Source: a virus
IMG/VR virus record: IMGVR_UViG_3300032287_001537
Location: 1-38,505 of that record
Direction: 5' to 3' (one strand)
Length of the DNA stretch: 38,505 nt
Position 1 is the first letter of the stretch. Every line of letters begins with the position of its first letter. The notes beneath the pieces are model-generated. The model was not told where the DNA came from. It ran no database searches and saw nothing but the letters and a program-made list of their open reading frames with translations. Shown one piece after another: positions 23,053 to 31,635 of this stretch. A program made the position numbers and the translations under genes.

Positions 23053-24671
23053 TTGGATTTAGTCGGTGAGTTTAATTCTTTCTCTTTAGCCAGCACTGTT
23101 GGAACAACCTGCCGCGCTCTATTCATCAGGTCTGCATAATTGCCAGATGGCGACTGTTGGTTGAACATAGATGCGTCTATGTCCCTTTCATCAGTAAGTC
23201 TTGCGGCACCAACCTTAATGCCTCGTGAAGCATATACGTCCATGTAGATTTTTTGCAATGCCGGCCAAGTCTGTCTTTCTGGCGGCAGTTTACTGTAGAT
23301 GTCTTCAATCTCCAATTCCATTTGATGCTGCTTCATCAAAGTGTCACTGCGCTTTTTGTAGTCTTCTGGTTTCTTGTCGTCACCTGGATCTCCAAAGAAC
23401 CCACCTTGACGTGATTCAGTTAACGTCTGATGAATTACGCTAGAATGCTTTGAATATCCATCTGGAGCACCTTTTTTTAAGGCTTCATTGAATTGATCGG
23501 TTAATGGCAATGTCATTGTTGGATCAAACTTTTTTAACCTAGCAATCAAGCTAGCGATTTCAATTTGACCAGTATTTTCAGGGTCTTGATTTTTATCGTA
23601 TGATCTGATTAAATTGGTAGCCCTTGAATAAATAATATCTGCCGATGATTTATCAGTAGGCGCAGGATTGATAAAGATTTTTTCAAGTTCTAACTGCTGA
23701 CTTTTATCCATATAAATGTAATATGGTTGCACTTGCTCGGCATTGTTAATTGAACCATTAAGAACCTTATCAACAATGTTTTTTTGCTCTCCTTTTTGAT
23801 AATCAATAAGAACATTTTCGGCCAAGTTTTTTAACTGGCTTCGATCTTCTTCTGAAATCTCTGGCAAGTAATTTCGATTTTCTAATTTTAAGATATGCTG
23901 TTTAGGATTGGCGTATCTTTGGTCTGAGTCTTCTCTGAAAAGTTTTGTTCTTTTATTGCCTTTAAGTGCCAATCCAAAATTAACTGGAGTTATTGCTCCT
24001 GCATCTAATGCTTCTTTTGCCTTGTCAGAAACCGTTGCAATTGCTTCTGGATCTCCTTTATTTGCAGCCTCCATTGTTGCAGTAAGATCTTGTCTCAAGT
24101 CTTGTTGTTTCTGTTGAGTTGTTTTGTTTAAAATTCCATCAATTTGAGTCCCAGGAAGGACTGATCGTGCTGCCTCTGCCGCAGCGGCAGCCTCGTCATA
24201 TTTTTTAGCAATAATCAAAGATTCGATTGAATTTATCACTCTAGCCTCAGACTGCTTGAACACATCAGCCTGCACACGAATCGACCCGTTAGTGCTCCAG
24301 TTGGAAAGCTTACTCTCTAGTTGCAGTCGAGCCTCTGGTGTAAGCGGCATCGACTTGGTATTCTCAATGACCTTTGTTGAGATCTCGCTCCACTTGTTAG
24401 CCCAGTTGGCATCATCGTTCATGCCTTCGGGTGACCTCTGGTAGTCGAGGAACTGCTTGTCGGCATCGTTCATCGACAGAGTGGCAGTCGTGACATTGCT
24501 AATGTCATCCGCCTTGTTCTTCATCTCAATCATCTTAAACCCAGCTTGGCCGATATTGGATAAGCCTTCACCGAGTGCTGCGTTGGTTACCGCAGGGAGA
24601 TTCGGCGTCTTGATCGTTGCGTTGCCTGTGGCTTGTGCCGTTGGGCTTTGAAGGATTGGTATGCGTGCCAT
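23049..24671 (-). CDS. Internal virion protein, T7 gp15-like position (540 aa)
   Basis: A long, mostly helical, charged protein with Lys/Glu/Gln/Asn-rich segments and an Ala-rich coiled-coil stretch (KKYDEAAAAAEAARSV, about 157-172). No catalytic motif is visible. Order and size match the gp15-type ejection protein that forms part of the channel across the periplasm. It overlaps the giant gene by 4 bases and follows the gp14-like gene by one base. The middle (23440-24240) is clearly AT-richer than the ends. Confidence 0.65.
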   Translation of the reverse strand: MARIPILQSPTAQATGNATIKTPNLPAVTNAALGEGLSNIGQAGFKMIEMKNKADDISNVTTATLSMNDADKQFLDYQRSPEGMNDDANWANKWSEISTKVIENTKSMPLTPEARLQLESKLSNWSTNGSIRVQADVFKQSEARVINSIESLIIAKKYDEAAAAAEAARSVLPGTQIDGILNKTTQQKQQDLRQDLTATMEAANKGDPEAIATVSDKAKEALDAGAITPVNFGLALKGNKRTKLFREDSDQRYANPKQHILKLENRNYLPEISEEDRSQLKNLAENVLIDYQKGEQKNIVDKVLNGSINNAEQVQPYYIYMDKSQQLELEKIFINPAPTDKSSADIIYSRATNLIRSYDKNQDPENTGQIEIASLIARLKKFDPTMTLPLTDQFNEALKKGAPDGYSKHSSVIHQTLTESRQGGFFGDPGDDKKPEDYKKRSDTLMKQHQMELEIEDIYSKLPPERQTWPALQKIYMDVYASRGIKVGAARLTDERDIDASMFNQQSPSGNYADLMNRARQVVPTVLAKEKELNSPTKSK

Positions 24672-24672
24672 A

Positions 24673-25257
24673 TTATTTAACCGTTGTTGGCTTTGTGGTA
24701 AATCCTGAATATGCGTTCATTGCAGTGCCAGCAACACTAGAAACCAATTGCCCAGCCGCTTGACTCTTAATCGCGGCGGATTGCTGCCTGCCCATGTCCA
24801 TAATTGACTGCCCTTCATAGGCCAATTGACGCTGAGAGAGATCTGCCATGTATTGCTGATCACTGAGTTCGATCTGCTGCTTGGCCCAGGTATCAGCCTC
24901 AAGCGACAGACTGCTTCCAGTTCCCATCATAGCACCACTTGAAGCCATGGCGGCTTGCTGTTGCGCCCTGAATCGCGCCTGCTCTGTTGCTGCTCGACGT
25001 TGGTTTTCCTGCTCCTGCTGCGCTTGCCTTTGCTGCTCCTGGGCGATAGCTTTGTTTTGAGCACTAGCATTGAGTTCTGCCTGCTTTGCTGCGGTCTGGG
25101 CCGATGCGTATGACATGCCTGCGCCAGCCAAAGAGGCTACTGCTGAGACTGCTAAAGCAATTTCAAGACCTGTATTACATGGCGGACGAGTGGCGCAATA
25201 ATCGCGCATTGGCCCACCTTCGTGTAGTGGCAGATAATCTAGATGTTCAGAGCGCAT
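24673..25257 (-). CDS. Internal virion protein, T7 gp14-like
   Basis: A hydrophobic, Ala-rich segment near the N-terminus (IALAVSAVASLAGAGMSYAS) is followed by a long Gln/Ala/Glu-rich coiled coil (KAIAQEQQRQAQQEQE and so on) and a small Gly/Ser/Ala-rich end. This layout is that of gp14-type proteins, which insert in the outer membrane during ejection. ATG 25257 is chosen, overlapping the previous gene by 11 bases. ATG 25299 or 25209 are alternatives, since no strong ribosome site settles it. Confidence 0.65.
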   Translation of the reverse strand: MRSEHLDYLPLHEGGPMRDYCATRPPCNTGLEIALAVSAVASLAGAGMSYASAQTAAKQAELNASAQNKAIAQEQQRQAQQEQENQRRAATEQARFRAQQQAAMASSGAMMGTGSSLSLEADTWAKQQIELSDQQYMADLSQRQLAYEGQSIMDMGRQQSAAIKSQAAGQLVSSVAGTAMNAYSGFTTKPTTVK

Positions 25258-25657
25258 AAGTGACTTGGATGGTTTTTCTTTCGCCAATATGCCAGCCATC
25301 TTTCTTGATAAGACGCGCTAATTCAGGACGGCAGAAATTACGCACTAGCTTATACTCTATTGGCTTGCCATTGCAATCTATCAAATTTGATAGAAACGAT
25401 TTCACTGTGCGCCAAAGCATTGACCACGCCTCCATGCTGTTTTTCAGTGCAGAATTAGGTCGGCTAAATAGATAATCAATAAACACAAATGGGCAATCGA
25501 ATACAAGGTAAACCCAGCACACCATTAGTGGGCCTTTTTCATCTTCAACAAGAAACCCGTTTGGACTAAGGAATTGCGGAATTAAAGTCAAATCACGAGC
25601 CTTTGCCCATTCGGCCACGGTATCGAAGTCATCTGGTGTATAGGCGCGGATGTTCAT
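25247..25657 (-). CDS. GNAT-like protein in the virion gene cluster (136 aa)
   Basis: The start MNIRAYTPDDFDTVAEWAK and the following strand FLVEDEKGPLMVCWVYLV are the first helix and strands expected of a GNAT acetyltransferase. The C-terminal half (EYKLVRNFCRPELARLIKKDGW) fits the last helix and strand. The acetyl-CoA loop is not clear, so it may be a non-enzymatic version. Related GNAT-like proteins sit between the tail tubular and internal virion genes of other podoviruses, roughly where T7 has gp13. ATG 25657 follows the upstream stop directly. Confidence 0.6.
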   Translation of the reverse strand: MNIRAYTPDDFDTVAEWAKARDLTLIPQFLSPNGFLVEDEKGPLMVCWVYLVFDCPFVFIDYLFSRPNSALKNSMEAWSMLWRTVKSFLSNLIDCNGKPIEYKLVRNFCRPELARLIKKDGWHIGERKTIQVTYAL

Positions 25658-25658
25658 G

Positions 25659-28600
25659 CTAGAGTCCAGCTCCTGATGTGCCGTCGATTTCGACATCCAA
25701 TATCATGCCGGTGAGATTGAATGGAAGTGGGTGCCGTGATGCGATCACGATGTCCAAGCAGTTGTTCCAGTCGTGATTGACTACGTCTGGCAGAGTCTGG
25801 CCGGTGACGTAGCCTGTCGTTGTTGCGCTCAGTGATGGTGAGATCGGGAACGCATCAATGTTCGTCGTGTTGATTCGGGTGCTGTAGGTGTAATTGGCAT
25901 CAGCCAATCGATTCCAGACCTGCCCGTAGAATGATCGGAATAAACGGAACGCCGCACGAGCGACCCTCCATTTACGCATTTGAGCAGTTCCATCGCGTAA
26001 CTGCACCTCGACCCTGTTTGGGATAATGTAAGCGGTGTATGGTAGTCCTACGTTCATTGGTGCTGCCACTGATGGTGTGGCAAAGGTTACAGTAGCATTG
26101 CCAAATTCATTTGCGGCTCCAGCAGTAGCCTCAATTGGTTCTCCTGACGATCCGACAGATGTGGTGCCAAGGATTAGTGATCTGCTTGTCAGGTTTGTAT
26201 TACCTGAAACATTAAAAATTGATGTCGTTGTTCCTGTCGGTGTCAGTATGCTGTAGCAATCACAGAAGAATCCAGCTTTGCCGGTAGCATGTTGGGTTGA
26301 TGATGCAGTCGCATAGTTAATGTCTGCCGATGTAACTGCGGCAATCATAACTGAGCCATCAATTGACTCAAGATTGCTAATAGTGTCATTTTTTCTACTT
26401 GTTAGAAAAATTAACGAATCCGCCGCAGTCGTTGTGCTGTAAAGCGTGCAAAGCGACAGAATCTTGTCTCCACTGAATGTGCGGTGAGAGTGCCAGGCTG
26501 TGACCGAATTCTCGCGATCATAGGTGAATCCACTCCATGAGCCATCAGCATGGACAAGCCACAAGACAGGGTCAGGCGACTGCGAATAGGTCATGTATTC
26601 AACAGGCGACCTGCTTGGTATGTGCTCTGCAAGAAGCGTCATATCTGGCGCAGAATAGCCATCCTTCTCAAAGACATACGCAAACTCACGCAAACGGTCG
26701 TCCCGCGTTAGCCAGAGTAAGGAATCGCCCGATAACACCGGCTGGAGATTCGACGAGCCATATCGGCTCCACCTGCGAAGGCGAACATTGGAAGGAGTCA
26801 ACGCCGAGTCGGTATCGCCGGTGTCCATTGTCCATTCCTCACCGCTCGTGCCGATAACCATTGTGCGTTTAAATGACGCTAGCCATTGAATCTCGTTCGT
26901 CTGAGTTGCTGCCAAAGTGACATCAAGGCCAGACGTATCAAATGCGCCTGGCAAGAAAGTATAAAAGTCGTCAGTTTGGCTTCCCCAAATTCGTGTCGGC
27001 TCAGTAGCCGTGGACGCAAAGAATAACCGCTGATCATGGAATGCCAACGTGCGAGGATAGCCACGATCTACTGAGAATGCCGCTTTACGGTAAATAGGGA
27101 AACTGCTTCCAAGCACTTCATTTGGAATCAATGAATCTGATGCTAGTTTTGGCACTCCAATAAATTGCCACGGGACAAATGCTGAATAGCTATTTATCAG
27201 GAATGGGACGTTTAGAATGCCACTTAAAGGCTCAATGGTCATCTGCGCGAGGCTAGACGCTGCGGTCGCGCGAATTGTGACTGCGCGATACCAAGCACCA
27301 GTATTTGGAGCCTTTCCAGTATAAACAATAGAACCTTCTTGAGCATGGTTAATATACCACTCGCGAACGCTTGAATAGTTTATCTGATCAAAAGATTCTT
27401 CAATGCGGACTACTGTTCCAACAGGAGCAGAACCAGTAAGCCATGTCGTTCTGAAGATGTATTCATCTTGAATGAATACAGAAGAACTTGTGATTGTTGC
27501 TAAAGTAGCACTTCCCATCAATTCATTGGCAAACCTTTTGATTGAAATCGGTGACAATAACCAGTTTGCTCCAATTTCGTTGGCACTAAACACGGTGCTG
27601 GAACTGCTGATAAGCCTGTAATCAGTAATTTGTAGACCAGTGCTTTTGTATTTTACCAAGACCCATGTTGGCGCAGTTCCATCAGGAGCGTTTGCGGCAT
27701 CTGCTGCCACATTGGAAATGGATACATAATTGCTGCCTTTGTATTCAACAATCACGCCGACTGGGTATGTCGCGCCAATGTTCCATGATGAACTGTATGT
27801 AGCCTCAGTCCAATCTGCTATTTTAAATATACCACCAGTTGACGGTGTCGCTGAATCATAAACAAATGTGCGAAGATATGAAGAATTAGTTTGAACATAC
27901 CAAGCACCAGTTCCTGCTGAGTAAGTGCCACCTAAAGTAGTAGCATACTGAAGTAAAAATGTATTAACACCATTGACTGTGACTAAACCTTGTCCATTGG
28001 CATTTGTAGCACCACCAACGCCATAAACTGTCACTGAATCACCAGTGCTTAATCCGTGACCGTTTGATGTTATTTGAACAAATCCTGTAACTAATGACGC
28101 TCCTGTAATTGCTTTAATAATCGGCAATGTGACGATATCACCAAGTGAGTAAGTATCGGCAAAGCCTTGACTCCAATTATCTGCATTGTATTGAATGCGT
28201 AGAGTGTCGCCATTCGATGTGGCATCTAAGACAGGCGCAAATTGAAACGGCACATTCTCAAATGTCCATGTGCCAGCACTTGTTCTCGTCAGTCTCTTTG
28301 GATGCTTTGTCGGACATGTTAAAAACATCACATTATTTAACTGAACAAAGTGCAGTAATGAAATTTCATCGGCGGTGTAATCAGTAGTTAGTGGTGACGA
28401 TGCATCTATAGTAAACACACCGGCTGAATACGAATAAATGACAATTGCATTAACTTTAAATCCAATGACATAGTTGACCGTAGTGCTGCGCCTAAATGGA
28501 ATGATTCGCAAAATATTAGCATAAATTCCAGCAGGAGTAACTCCAAAACGCATTCCTGGCCTTTTGAACGCTCCACCGTAAGACCTAACCATAAAGTTCT

Positions 28601-28712
28601 CAAGCATGCGGCACCCTGTCGCATACTTCTCGGCATCTGTTCTACCGTCCATAACAGGCGACATCTCGCCGCCATTGAAGATCGATTTGATCGTTTGAAT
28701 CTGTGAACTCAT
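25659..28712 (-). CDS. Tail tubular protein B (nozzle), T7 gp12-like
   Basis: A 1,017-residue tail component. The start is very characteristic: FNGGEMSPVMDGRTDAEKYATGC, then MLENFMVRSYGGAFKRPG. Residues about 200-270 form an inserted domain (NGHGLSTGDSVTVYGVGG, GTYSAGTGAWYV) resembling a module common in phage structural proteins. A conserved core around 540-700 has the GYPRTLAFHDQRLFFAST and SSNLQPVLSGDSLLWLTRD segments seen in this family. It would form the distal tail tube. It is much larger than T7 gp12. Sections from 27480 to 28500 look AT-richer than the rest. Starts in ATGA with the gp11-like stop. Confidence 0.9.
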   Translation of the reverse strand: MSSQIQTIKSIFNGGEMSPVMDGRTDAEKYATGCRMLENFMVRSYGGAFKRPGMRFGVTPAGIYANILRIIPFRRSTTVNYVIGFKVNAIVIYSYSAGVFTIDASSPLTTDYTADEISLLHFVQLNNVMFLTCPTKHPKRLTRTSAGTWTFENVPFQFAPVLDATSNGDTLRIQYNADNWSQGFADTYSLGDIVTLPIIKAITGASLVTGFVQITSNGHGLSTGDSVTVYGVGGATNANGQGLVTVNGVNTFLLQYATTLGGTYSAGTGAWYVQTNSSYLRTFVYDSATPSTGGIFKIADWTEATYSSSWNIGATYPVGVIVEYKGSNYVSISNVAADAANAPDGTAPTWVLVKYKSTGLQITDYRLISSSSTVFSANEIGANWLLSPISIKRFANELMGSATLATITSSSVFIQDEYIFRTTWLTGSAPVGTVVRIEESFDQINYSSVREWYINHAQEGSIVYTGKAPNTGAWYRAVTIRATAASSLAQMTIEPLSGILNVPFLINSYSAFVPWQFIGVPKLASDSLIPNEVLGSSFPIYRKAAFSVDRGYPRTLAFHDQRLFFASTATEPTRIWGSQTDDFYTFLPGAFDTSGLDVTLAATQTNEIQWLASFKRTMVIGTSGEEWTMDTGDTDSALTPSNVRLRRWSRYGSSNLQPVLSGDSLLWLTRDDRLREFAYVFEKDGYSAPDMTLLAEHIPSRSPVEYMTYSQSPDPVLWLVHADGSWSGFTYDRENSVTAWHSHRTFSGDKILSLCTLYSTTTAADSLIFLTSRKNDTISNLESIDGSVMIAAVTSADINYATASSTQHATGKAGFFCDCYSILTPTGTTTSIFNVSGNTNLTSRSLILGTTSVGSSGEPIEATAGAANEFGNATVTFATPSVAAPMNVGLPYTAYIIPNRVEVQLRDGTAQMRKWRVARAAFRLFRSFYGQVWNRLADANYTYSTRINTTNIDAFPISPSLSATTTGYVTGQTLPDVVNHDWNNCLDIVIASRHPLPFNLTGMILDVEIDGTSGAGL

Positions 28713-29566
28713 AAGGCGTATCCTCCGCGAGAAAGGACAGATTGCGAATCCTCAAACGGAGTGATTCGACGACCTTTGCCTTCATTGGAATCACGAGACT
28801 TCACGGGTGGTGCTGCTGCCTTCAGGAAGTATTGATGAAGCTCGGTAGCCCTGCCACTACTGCCGGCGGTATCGGAGGCGATGTAAGACGCGAGCAAATA
28901 GCTGAATGCGGTCACAAAATCGGCTGGGTATTTCGTGATGTCGGTGATGCGCTGAATGTATTTCAGGTTGATCGTCTCGTCGTCGCAAAGGATTACTCCT
29001 TTTTCGAGCAGGAAGTCTGAGCCATCATCCTCATTCTGTCCACCATCGGCATTGATGGAAAGCGGACGCAAGCAGTCGGTCGGCGGTGTGTGCTGGAAGT
29101 CATAAGCGAACTGAGGAATGCCAACGACTTTGCCTGTCGCCGCCGTGTAAGTGCCTGCAAACACCGAATCGTCGAGCGTAAAGTTGCTTGAATTAATTAC
29201 TGTGACATACCACTGACCATTGGCAACGGTTACGCCTTGCACATCCTTTACATAAACACGGTCTCCTGTGGTATAACCATGTCCAGCGTGCGTAATCTTG
29301 ATGAGTCCGCTTGCATCAGAAACAGATGCGCCTCCTGTAAGAGTGTGATAAGTGATCGTTTGACGTTTGCGATTGGTAGCAAAGTTCCACGGGTGCATTC
29401 GCAATGTCTCATCGAGTGCAGTGTAAATGGGCGTTCCAGCTTCGGGATTCCACCACTTACGGATGCTCGCAGCTTGCTGAGTGCTGTCTGTTGATAGTGC
29501 TGCCAATGCTCGTCCACCAAGGTGGGCAATTGCCAGATTTGCGATCTCGGTTGCTGTTGCTGCCAT
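28709..29566 (-). CDS. Tail tubular protein A (adaptor), T7 gp11-like
   Basis: A 285-residue adaptor expected to bind under the portal. Seen: IANLAIAHLGGRALAAL, then IRKWWNPEAGTPIYTALDE and MHPWNFAT, and near the end TAFSYLLASYIA with a helical tail, the usual tubular A pattern. Residues about 80-148 are an insert (HAGHGYTTGDRVYVKDVQG, then FAGTYTAATGKVV) like the one in the tubular B protein. ATG 29566 is preferred over a GTG at 29584. Confidence 0.85.
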   Translation of the reverse strand: MAATATEIANLAIAHLGGRALAALSTDSTQQAASIRKWWNPEAGTPIYTALDETLRMHPWNFATNRKRQTITYHTLTGGASVSDASGLIKITHAGHGYTTGDRVYVKDVQGVTVANGQWYVTVINSSNFTLDDSVFAGTYTAATGKVVGIPQFAYDFQHTPPTDCLRPLSINADGGQNEDDGSDFLLEKGVILCDDETINLKYIQRITDITKYPADFVTAFSYLLASYIASDTAGSSGRATELHQYFLKAAAPPVKSRDSNEGKGRRITPFEDSQSVLSRGGYAL

Positions 29567-29588
29567 AGTAGTGGGATAATACACAAAA

Positions 29589-29618
29589 AGCGGAGAAGTG
29601 CAACAGCACCGCTCCGCT
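29589..29618 (-). terminator. Rho-independent terminator before the tail genes
   Basis: In the minus-strand transcript AGCGGAG pairs with CTCCGCT around an inner GTGC-TGTT-GCAC hairpin, followed directly by a run of five T. It lies between the 158-residue structural gene and tubular protein A, so capsid transcripts may be trimmed here. Confidence 0.75.
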
Positions 29619-29635
29619 CTTTGGTTAGTTTAGGA

Positions 29636-30112
29636 TCAATTGTAGATCGAATATGTGATAGTCACATAAATCGTTCCAGCAAGTTCACCAGATGCCGATG
29701 CGCAGGTCAAAATAACAAGTGTGTTATCAGTAGTGGTGAGCACGGAAGAAGCGAGATCGCCACCAGTTACTAAGACAGTAGAACCAAAGCTAATGGAACC
29801 ACCAGCAGAAAGAGCAATGCCATCCGCATAACAATCTCCATTGCTAGACGTGCCTACATCAACAGTAAGCGTGCCGGTGCCTGGGTCAATCAGTTCAATG
29901 TAACTTAGGTTGCGATGAACCAACGCACCTTTAGGAAGGTAGCAAAGATTCAGTGTGTCATTGGTAGCTTCGGCATCAGTAAGTGTGTATGCCACACGAA
30001 TAGAGTGAAGAGTGCCACCGTTAAGTGGAGATTTGGTTGGACGTTCAGAACCGTCTGTGAGGGCGGAAAGTTGTCCGAGGTAGAATGTGTCTGTAGGAGT
30101 TAGTGCGGCCAT
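29636..30112 (-). CDS. Small beta-rich head protein (158 aa), decoration candidate
   Basis: A 158-residue, Thr/Ser/Gly-rich beta protein with HSIRVAYTLTDAEATNDTLNL and GTLTVDVGTSSNGDC segments, a pattern I associate with structural proteins found just downstream of major capsid genes in podoviruses. It is probably a head decoration or completion protein. It is bounded by a terminator downstream. No enzyme motif. Confidence 0.65.
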   Translation of the reverse strand: MAALTPTDTFYLGQLSALTDGSERPTKSPLNGGTLHSIRVAYTLTDAEATNDTLNLCYLPKGALVHRNLSYIELIDPGTGTLTVDVGTSSNGDCYADGIALSAGGSISFGSTVLVTGGDLASSVLTTTDNTLVILTCASASGELAGTIYVTITYSIYN

Positions 30113-30148
30113 AAGGGTATTTTATTGAGTGTTGAGCTTTAGTGAGGT

Positions 30149-30379
30149 TTAGATTGCTGGAATTGGAGAAGGTGAATTGGCGATGTTAATTGCATTGATT
30201 GCAGTAACAACACTAGAAACATCTAGGCCCCATGCGATTTGGCGGACAAAGCGGCGAAGTGCAACGACGTTGGTGTCGTTAATCACAAGCTCATCATCCG
30301 TTTCAGTCTCAAGGGTGGTGTTTTGCATTGTATTATGCCCAGGCGTAATACTGACTTGGTATGTGATGCGTTCAGCCAT
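30149..30379 (-). CDS. Small protein between capsid genes (76 aa)
   Basis: Not recognised. A 76-residue protein with a Thr-rich strand region (TTLETETDDELVIND) and a helical C-terminus. It starts shortly after the terminator that follows the capsid gene, suggesting partial read-through or a separate start. A minor head role is the likely guess. Confidence 0.55.
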   Translation of the reverse strand: MAERITYQVSITPGHNTMQNTTLETETDDELVINDTNVVALRRFVRQIAWGLDVSSVVTAINAINIANSPSPIPAI

Positions 30380-30395
30380 ATTGGTAGATTTAGAA

Positions 30396-30419
30396 AGAGG
30401 CGGCTTTTACACCGCCTCT
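30396..30419 (-). terminator. Terminator after the major capsid gene
   Basis: AGAGGCGG and CCGCCTCT pair perfectly over 8 bases with an 8-base loop, followed on the minus strand by TTCTAAAT. It sits 11 bases after the capsid stop at 30431. With the next terminator it would make the capsid message the most abundant. Confidence 0.75.
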
Positions 30420-30430
30420 CTCAATTCAGG

Positions 30431-31330
30431 TTAGGGAGTTTCGTCAGCGTAGATACGAACCACTTTTTCGTTCTCTGTGCGAACTGCACCGAGCATCATT
30501 GTGGAGCGGATCTGGAGGGCGTGGCGGCGGGTAGGCAAGATGTCCATTTGAACCTTGCGGTCGGACATTGCGAACTTGATTGCACTCTTGTGGAAGGCGA
30601 ACACAGAGCGGATGTCAGCGACCGAGGAAACGGTGCCGATTGGCAGGCGCTGCGAGGACAAGAACTTGAAGCCAAGGAAGGTGTCAAGTTGACCAGACAC
30701 AAGAGCTTTGACACTGCTGTAGTCTTCGCTGGTCACTTCCGTAGTGCGGAGGAGATCTTGAATCTGTTGAGCGCCACAAACGATCATGCGATCAGAGTTT
30801 GGAACTTCAGCCAGATCCATCAGGTATTTAGCCCGACGAAGTTTGCCAATGGTAAGACCGCTTTGTGCGCTCGTGCCGTTTTCCACATAGCTTGATGCGA
30901 TGGAATAGCTAGCGTTAAACGAATCAGATGTCGTGCCGTCTTCACCGATGTAGCGAGTAGCGTCAAAGGCGGAGATGATAACGTCATCGATTGCACGGTT
31001 GAATGCCATCGCATGGGATTGAACTTCGTCGCTCGTTGGAAGAACGATAGAACCGAGGAAGTGCTTGTCGAACTCGTCGAACACGGTGACTTTTTCCTTT
31101 GGCCTTTGAGTAAGCCAGTATTTTGAGCCATCGAACTCACCGTCTGGAGTGTCACCTTTGCGGGTGAGAACGTCCTGAGCTTCGGAGTCGTTGATAAGGT
31201 TGAAAGATTTCTTTTTGCCTGTGAAGTCGGCGCGGGTAACCGATGCAAGCAGGCGGGAATCCATCTGCTGGAGTGCCTGGGAGAATGAGCGTTCAAACTC
31301 AATTGGGTAAAATGTATCAATGGTAGCCAT
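30431..31330 (-). CDS. Major capsid protein
   Basis: A 299-residue shell protein. Segments that fit HK97-fold podovirus capsid proteins are the N-terminal FERSFSQALQQMDSRLL, the extended-loop-like VLTRKGDTPDGEF, the spine helix region FNRAIDDVIISAFDATRYIG, and the late CGAQQIQDLLRTTEVTSEDY. It is preceded by its own promoter and an approximately 150-base leader and followed by a terminator. It directly follows the scaffold gene, as expected. The fold call is by family memory. Confidence 0.85.
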   Translation of the reverse strand: MATIDTFYPIEFERSFSQALQQMDSRLLASVTRADFTGKKKSFNLINDSEAQDVLTRKGDTPDGEFDGSKYWLTQRPKEKVTVFDEFDKHFLGSIVLPTSDEVQSHAMAFNRAIDDVIISAFDATRYIGEDGTTSDSFNASYSIASSYVENGTSAQSGLTIGKLRRAKYLMDLAEVPNSDRMIVCGAQQIQDLLRTTEVTSEDYSSVKALVSGQLDTFLGFKFLSSQRLPIGTVSSVADIRSVFAFHKSAIKFAMSDRKVQMDILPTRRHALQIRSTMMLGAVRTENEKVVRIYADETP

Positions 31331-31478
31331 AATTGTGGTGAAATGAGGTAAGGTTGGATGACCTGCTCAGAGTGAACAGTGTCGGAAGTTGCTTGCTTCC
31401 AGTGCTCCTTGGTTGCCTTCAGATGAAGACCTTGTAGACCGGCTACCAGCTTGTCTATTGCTAGGGCTGATGGCGGAT

Positions 31479-31497
31479 ATTCTCATAAATGATAACC
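31479..31497 (-). promoter_or_regulatory. 19-bp motif shared with 35146-35164
   Basis: On the plus strand this reads ATTCTCAT-AAA-TGATAACC, matching ATTCTCAT-TTC-TGATAATC at 35146-35164 in 15 of 19 bases. Both copies lie in gaps before head genes. Here it covers the -10 element of the capsid promoter, so a regulator could block or help polymerase. Confidence 0.5.
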
Positions 31498-31517
31498 AAT
31501 GCAAGAACTTTTCTCAA
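31489..31517 (-). promoter_or_regulatory. Sigma70-type promoter of the major capsid gene
   Basis: On the minus strand TTGAGA (31517-31512) and TATCAT (31494-31489) are separated by exactly 17 bases; each matches consensus at five of six positions. It lies right after a terminator that ends the scaffold transcript, about 160 bases before the capsid ATG. It is the strongest promoter match I found in the window. Confidence 0.7.
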
Positions 31518-31543
31518 TTTTGATAATTTGGCTAATAAATGAA

Positions 31544-31573
31544 AAGGGTCAGGCCGATTAAGACCTGACCCTT
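31544..31573 (-). terminator. Terminator between scaffold and capsid genes
   Basis: A perfect 10-base stem (AAGGGTCAGG with CCTGACCCTT) and a 10-base loop, followed on the minus strand by TTTTCATTTATT. The A-rich other side could make it work weakly for plus-strand RNA too. It separates the portal-scaffold transcript from the capsid promoter. The remaining leader from 31331 to 31478 holds nothing else I can support. Confidence 0.8.
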
Positions 31574-31635
31574 GCTCATGTTGAGGACACTAGAGCTAGT
31601 GCAGAAACGCCGACACAACTCGGCACCTCAAATTG

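Noticed and set aside
30239-30895. 218-codon plus-strand ORF opposite the capsid gene
   Set aside because: Antisense of the capsid frame and across a terminator, with no promoter or ribosome site.
31367-31486. 39-codon ORF in the capsid leader
   Set aside because: Its ATG lies at or upstream of the expected transcription start of the promoter at 31489-31517, and no ribosome site is seen.
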